A program made the position numbers and the translations under genes. From the NCBI GenBank assembly GCA_004431415.1, contig QPMI01000199.1:1-64000 (forward strand): DNA of 64,000 nt, written 5' to 3'. A model generated the notes under the pieces. The model saw only the letters and a list, made by a program, of their open reading frames with translations, ran no database searches and was not told the origin of the DNA. This stretch comes from Cyanophora paradoxa (Eukaryota; Glaucocystophyceae; Cyanophorales; Cyanophoraceae). Each line of letters begins with the position of its first letter. Position 1 is the stretch's first letter. This document shows, piece after piece, positions 59,870 to 64,000 of this stretch.

Positions 59870-62209
59870 ATGGACTTTAAAAGTAAAACCCTGCTTACGA
59901 AACTCACTAATTGGCTCCGCTCTAACGATGAGCTGGCGAAAAACCTTCTGATTCCCGTCGATCCTGTCGAAAAGCTTCCGGCTTTCGGTCATAAGGACGA
60001 TACATGGAATTGGAAGAGATACGAAGAAGCGGTTAAGTCAAACAAGTATGTCGCGTGGGGTATCCTCGCTAAAAACATCCTCTGTGTTGATTTCGATCAG
60101 GAAGAAGACTTTAACAAGTTTGAAGAACTCTTTCCTGACGATTTCACCGCCGCTATTCCAATCGAAAAAACTAAGAAGGGCTACCATGTGTTCTTTGCAC
60201 GCCCTCCTAAGTTCGATGAGCTGAAACTATTCGACAAAGCCGGAGCTTTCAAAGGCTACGAAAAGATCGATTTTAAAACAATTTGCTCTACCGGAACCGC
60301 TGGCGTTATCAATGTTTGCCCCTCTCCCGGTAAAACATGGATTCGTGAGCCATGGGCTACGGGATGTGAGCTTATCGAGCCATCGGAAGCTTTCCAAAAT
60401 TGGATGATCGAAAACTATAAACACAATGTTGTTATTAACATCGACAAAGCAAAGATTACAGGAAATGAATTCTTAACCACTCTCAATGAGAAACTTATCG
60501 AAATTGGCTTTGATTTCCCTTCTATCATCAGTCAAACCGAAAATGGCTATAACTTTACTGCTCAGAACAAAGGCGGAATATGCCCCTGCTGCAATAATAC
60601 ACATGATAAGAACAATTGGTATGTGATGAAAGCACAGGGAAACGATAAGGACAAATTCGTGGTTTCTAATTACAGTTCCCGATGCAAAAAACTATTTATT
60701 AACATCGTAACCAAAACAGAACAATATATTAAGCTTTCCGCTCTTATTGATCTGGCGATCGGATCTAATGGCACTCATTATGATGTCGCAAAAGTAGCTT
60801 ATGAAGTCCTGAAAGATGATTACCGCTACTCAAATAAGACATGGTTCGAACTTGACACTAACTACGGTATTTGGGAGACTGACGAAACCTCAAAGCGTAT
60901 TTATCTTGCTATGAGCTGCAAGGTTTGCCCGGCATTCCTTAACCGTTCCGCTGAGCTTGGAATTAAAGCCATGAGAGACGAAGAAAACCGTGAATCCTTA
61001 GAAGCAAAGGCTAAACTGGCTCTCAGTATCGCAAAGAATCTTAAACAGACTGCTTACCGCACTTCCCTTATGACAGACTTAACCGTTATGTTTAGTTGTC
61101 CTACCTTTTTCGAAAGATTGGACACAGTGCCTAACATTATCGGTTTCACTAATGGTGTTTTCGATCTTAACACTATGACCTTCCGTAAGGGAAAACCCGA
61201 TGATATGGTTAGCAAGACCGTAGGCTATGAATTCATCGCTGCCGACCGTCAGAAAATCGCTAAGATTCAATCCATTTATGCTGATATTATCGAAGATCCC
61301 GATGAGCGTAACTATATTATCGGAGCGCTTGCTTTCGCTCTCACAGGTCGGACTGATATCCAAAAATTCAATTTCTGGTCTGGAAAAGGTGCTAATGGTA
61401 AATCGCTACTGCAAGAAATGGCTAAGAAAACATTCGGCGATTACTACGGCTCGATCAGTATGAGCTACTGGACAAAGCCTAAAAAGAATTCATCAGATGC
61501 TACGCCCGATCTTGCCGCAATTCTTGGGAAGCGAATCGTATTCAGTAACGAAGCGGAAGATGGCGATAAGTTGCAAATCAGTAAGATTAAGGAAATCACA
61601 GGTGGAAACGAAATGAAGGTTCGCGCTCTCTTTAAGGATCCTGTCGCCTTTATTCCGATGTGTCAAATCTTCCTATCCACCAATGATAACCTTTCTCTCA
61701 GCAAGGCTGATGAAGCTATATTACGTCGGCTCATCTATTGCACATTCAAGAGTGTGTTTAAGCCGAATCCTAAGGAAGGTGAAAAGAAAGCCGATATTAC
61801 CCTAATGCATCTTCTTAATGACGACGAATATAAAATGGCTCAAATGTCTATATTCTTGGACATGTTTAGAACGCAAGACCTTGCCGATCTTATGCAAAAT
61901 CCGCCCCAATCTATTATCGATTACGGATCGGAATATTTCGCTGAAAATGATAAGATCGGTGAATGGATCAGAAATACTTATGAAAAGACAGGAAACCGCG
62001 ACGACTTTGTTTCAAGTGATTCTATCATGAAGAAGTATAGACAAGTGGATGATAAGGCGGAACCGACAAGCATCGGTAAACGGATGCGTGAGATATTTAA
62101 TGTTAAGTCTGAGTCGAAACGCGAAAGGGGCGCGGTTATTCGTGGATACTACTGTATTAAAGCCATAATTCACCATAACGAATTTGTGGATGATGATGTA
62201 GAAGCGTAA
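59870..62209 (+). CDS. Primase/SF3 helicase (779 aa)
   Basis: Intact frame from ATG 59870. Residues about 20-185 look like an archaeo-eukaryotic primase/PrimPol module (WGILAKNILCVDFDQEEDFN, with the D-x-D-like FDQ, TKKGYHVFFARP, then STGTAGVINVCPSPGKTW). A zinc site follows near residue 238 (ICPCCNNTHDKNNW). The D5 N-terminal region leads to the SF3 ATPase: Walker A SGKGANGKS near 503-511, Walker B region KRIVFSNEAEDGD, motif C CQIFLSTNDNLSL and the arginine ILRRLIYCTF. It would prime and unwind viral DNA. No polymerase domain is fused. TATCTTT precedes its start. Confidence 0.85.
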   Translation: MDFKSKTLLTKLTNWLRSNDELAKNLLIPVDPVEKLPAFGHKDDTWNWKRYEEAVKSNKYVAWGILAKNILCVDFDQEEDFNKFEELFPDDFTAAIPIEKTKKGYHVFFARPPKFDELKLFDKAGAFKGYEKIDFKTICSTGTAGVINVCPSPGKTWIREPWATGCELIEPSEAFQNWMIENYKHNVVINIDKAKITGNEFLTTLNEKLIEIGFDFPSIISQTENGYNFTAQNKGGICPCCNNTHDKNNWYVMKAQGNDKDKFVVSNYSSRCKKLFINIVTKTEQYIKLSALIDLAIGSNGTHYDVAKVAYEVLKDDYRYSNKTWFELDTNYGIWETDETSKRIYLAMSCKVCPAFLNRSAELGIKAMRDEENRESLEAKAKLALSIAKNLKQTAYRTSLMTDLTVMFSCPTFFERLDTVPNIIGFTNGVFDLNTMTFRKGKPDDMVSKTVGYEFIAADRQKIAKIQSIYADIIEDPDERNYIIGALAFALTGRTDIQKFNFWSGKGANGKSLLQEMAKKTFGDYYGSISMSYWTKPKKNSSDATPDLAAILGKRIVFSNEAEDGDKLQISKIKEITGGNEMKVRALFKDPVAFIPMCQIFLSTNDNLSLSKADEAILRRLIYCTFKSVFKPNPKEGEKKADITLMHLLNDDEYKMAQMSIFLDMFRTQDLADLMQNPPQSIIDYGSEYFAENDKIGEWIRNTYEKTGNRDDFVSSDSIMKKYRQVDDKAEPTSIGKRMREIFNVKSESKRERGAVIRGYYCIKAIIHHNEFVDDDVEA

Positions 62210-62281
62210 ATATAAATGAATTGAATGATTGCTTTCTTACTATTTTTTATAACCTTACTGTGTATGGTAAGAATTAACAAT

Positions 62282-62432
62282 GTAACAGGTGGATTTTTGG
62301 TTTTCAGTCTCGTGTAACAGGTGTAACAGGTCTATCCCAAAGTTCTGACCTCTGACCCCCCTCCTAGGGGAAAGTTTGGGATGAACCTGTTACACCTGTT
62401 ACACATACCATTCTCAGTAAGACCCCTTTATA
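62282..62432. repeat. TGTAACAGGT repeat, right inverted copy
   Basis: GTGTAACAGGTGTAACAGGT..CTATCCCAAAG through CCCTCCTAGGGGAAAGTTTG to ACCTGTTACACATACCATTC is the reverse complement of the left copies. Similarity to the second left copy extends outward into CTTACTGA(A/G)AATGGTATG, giving about 120 bp of inverted repeat around the 10-kb gene block. Confidence 0.85.
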
Positions 62433-62552
62433 AAAGTGAATTCTCAGTGTGAATATCCTTATTAATATAATTTGTAGTGTTTTATTACTATAATCTGTAA
62501 AAATTGAACAAGATATTTAAGCATTTATTTGTTTGACTATACGAAGTTATCA

Positions 62553-62807
62553 ATGGCTACCCGTAAATTTGCGTTCGAAATGACCGATGAAGAATTAGAC
62601 CAAAACATAAAACAAGAAATTACCATGGAAGCAACAGCGGAATATTTAAAAAGGGTATTCGGTTCTAATCCGTTATTGGAAACAAAGAAACGCCGCACTC
62701 ATGTTATTAAAGCGAATAACGTCCAACTTAACCTTATACTTCCTGAGGGCGTTAAAGTGCGCATTCGTGGAGTTACCGTTTATGATCCGAAATGTGTCCA
62801 AAAGTGA
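62553..62807 (+). CDS. Small viral protein of unknown function (84 aa)
   Basis: ATG 62553 (MATRKFAFEMTDEELDQNIK) is chosen because the frame upstream begins with TTG. The acidic N-terminal helix is followed by KKRRTHVIKANNVQLNLILP and EGVKVRIRGVTVYDPK, a likely small beta hairpin with basic residues. The family is unknown. It is the first gene outside the inverted TGTAACAGGT repeat. Confidence 0.55.
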   Translation: MATRKFAFEMTDEELDQNIKQEITMEATAEYLKRVFGSNPLLETKKRRTHVIKANNVQLNLILPEGVKVRIRGVTVYDPKCVQK

Positions 62808-62864
62808 AATAGAAATGCTCAAAAATCTATTAAACCACAAAATAAAAAAGATTTTATTAGTTTT

Positions 62865-63638
62865 TTAACCTTGCACAATGTAACGATCGCTGCATATTCT
62901 AATTCGAATACTTGCCAATTTAAAATGTTTTTTTAACAATTCAACAACTTGTTCGATTGTATACGCCACTGAACATTTAGTATCACGATCCCATAAACAA
63001 TCTAATTGTTTCGGAATATCTCTACGTTCCCATGCGACTTTGAAATGTAAGCGAATTTCAATACGTGGACATTCCATGTATTCAGCGAGCCATTCAAGGA
63101 ATTGCTTCCTTTCAGCTCTGAATTTATCTATATCGTGTTTTCTCATTTTATCCATGTTTGGAACAAAGTTTTCACACCAAACTACAAACTTTCTCGCATT
63201 TGCCTGATTAATAAGCTGTTGTTGTTCCCATTCTTTCTGTCTCTGTTCCCATTCTTCCTGTCTTTGCTTTCTTTTTTGTTCTTCTTTTTGTCGTTTTTTT
63301 TCTTCTTCTCGCCGTCTGTTTTCTTCTTCTTGCCGTTTCTTCTCTTCTCTTTGCCTTTTCCTCTCTTCTTTTGCTTTTTGTTTTCTACAATGATTACAAA
63401 AATTTTCTTTACGGTTCCAATGCCGTTCCTCACATTCATAGCATAAGTCACCTCTGTGTTCTTCTGTCATGAACCGTTCTATACAATGATTTCCAACCAA
63501 AACGATAATTTTCTTTTCGACATGCAATATATAACATTGCTCTTCTATGTGATGAGAACAGGCACATTTATTATGTTTTGGAGGAAGGTTTTCAATGTCA
63601 AGATTATATTGTGCAAGTTTAGAGCGTAAACGAATCAT
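62865..63638 (-). CDS. Zinc-binding coiled-coil viral protein (257 aa)
   Basis: ATG 63638 (MIRLRSKLAQYNLDIENLPP) is used; the frame before it begins with TTG. The N-terminus has Cys/His pairs (KCACSHHIEEQCYILHV, VGNHCIERFM, CYECEERHW, FCNHCRK) that look like two zinc sites. A long Glu/Arg/Gln/Lys coiled coil follows (EERKRQREEKKRQEEENRRR and beyond), then a C-terminal folded part (FVVWCENFVPNMDKMRKHDI, IEIRLHFKVAWERRDIPKQL). The C-A-C..H then V-G-N-H-C-I arrangement occurs in other DNA-virus proteins of unknown role. It converges on the 84-aa gene. Confidence 0.65.
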   Translation of the reverse strand: MIRLRSKLAQYNLDIENLPPKHNKCACSHHIEEQCYILHVEKKIIVLVGNHCIERFMTEEHRGDLCYECEERHWNRKENFCNHCRKQKAKEERKRQREEKKRQEEENRRREEEKKRQKEEQKRKQRQEEWEQRQKEWEQQQLINQANARKFVVWCENFVPNMDKMRKHDIDKFRAERKQFLEWLAEYMECPRIEIRLHFKVAWERRDIPKQLDCLWDRDTKCSVAYTIEQVVELLKKHFKLASIRIRICSDRYIVQG

Positions 63639-63879
63639 ATTATACTCACTTCCCAACTCAACCTAATCTAGGAAGTTATCAGAACCACATAGGTTACGTA
63701 AAGTCTCTTTTAACTGTTCGAGATAGCTATTTTTCTTTTCTGTTGTCATTTCTGTTTCTCTGTATGTGTTACACATAAAATGTTTTCTCATCTGTCAATT
63801 TTTGAGTTGTCTTTAAATACGTTTCTACATTTTTAAACGCGTTTCATTTCCGAAAAAATAATGTTCCTATAAAGCAAAG

Positions 63880-64000
63880 ATGCCCCGCCAAACTAATAGA
63901 CTTATCAAAGAAAAGAAAAATGAGATTATCGGACTGTTAGGAACCCTTTTAACTACCGGTGAAATCACAGAAGCGGAATATGATAGAGAAGCCGCCATTT
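63880..64000 (+). CDS. Start of a viral gene cut by the window edge
   Basis: ATG 63880 opens MPRQTNRLIKEKKNEIIGLL and GTLLTTGEITEAEYDREAAI and is still open at the end. TCCTATAAAGC lies just upstream. The function is not inferable from 40 residues. Confidence 0.5.
   Translation, partial: MPRQTNRLIKEKKNEIIGLLGTLLTTGEITEAEYDREAAI

Larger units (their letters stand above)
51820..64000. mobile_element. Integrated polinton-like virus / virophage-like element (right end outside window)
   Basis: From about 51,820 the sequence is AT rich, intronless and densely coding, in sharp contrast to the GC-rich host. It holds a PLV-type morphogenesis set (MCP, two penton-like minor capsid genes, A32-like ATPase), a primase/SF3 helicase and small unknowns. 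No retroviral-type integrase, tyrosine recombinase, protease or DNA polymerase B is seen in the 12 kb present. Two minor capsid genes are broken, so this copy may be a decaying provirus. The exact ends are uncertain. Confidence 0.8.

Noticed and set aside
1-64000. CRISPR arrays
   Set aside because: No regularly spaced direct repeats with unique spacers; all tandem arrays are contiguous.

Overview
The window reads as nuclear DNA of a GC-rich unicellular eukaryote, most likely a microalga. Genes are broken by short (about 34-90 nt) spliceosomal introns, a non-LTR retrotransposon is present, and protein families are eukaryotic (J-domain, fibronectin type III, RWDD2-like). I cannot fix the lineage. 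Many introns begin GTACCCC, GTGCGC or GCGCGCC and end CCGCAG, so GTACCCC/GGGGTAC words are scattered through the GC-rich part.

Layout. 1-600: promoter-like inverted and direct repeats with CRE-type TGACGTAA sites. 600-11,700: a virus-like block with several tiny, mostly membrane-anchored proteins, a spliced SF3 helicase gene on the minus strand and a divergent spliced gene on the plus strand. The two large genes share a W-x-x-FEA-type motif. Many of these frames carry indels. 11,700-14,150: an intronless cluster (YqaJ-type exonuclease, an unknown, a GNAT-like protein) bracketed by strong hairpins directly after stop codons. 14,600-21,830: a decayed LINE (APE endonuclease, reverse transcriptase, RNase H). 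21,840-32,800: gene-poor and repeat-rich, with a 6.5-kb region bounded by nested inverted repeats around one small spliced gene, plus TA-flanked MITE-like elements. 32,817-39,920: a large palindrome with two head-to-head copies of a spliced multipass membrane protein gene. 40,220-44,152: an ordinary divergent host pair, J-domain/FN3 (minus) and RWDD2-like (plus). 44,150-51,800: repeats, another MITE and exons of one unidentified cellular gene.

At about 51,800 the composition drops to AT-rich and intronless. From there to the end of the window lies an integrated polinton-like virus (PLV) or virophage relative. It has a double-jelly-roll-type major capsid protein, an A32-like packaging ATPase, two divergent minor-capsid (penton-like) paralogs that are both frameshifted, a primase/SF3 helicase, an AT-hook protein and small unknowns. 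A repeat built on TGTAACAGGT occurs twice on the left and once, inverted, on the right, bracketing about 10 kb. The right end of the element is outside the window, and no integrase or DNA polymerase B is seen.

Together the window shows a host chromosome colonised by at least three unrelated mobile or viral lineages: an intron-bearing SF3 block, a LINE, and an AT-rich PLV.
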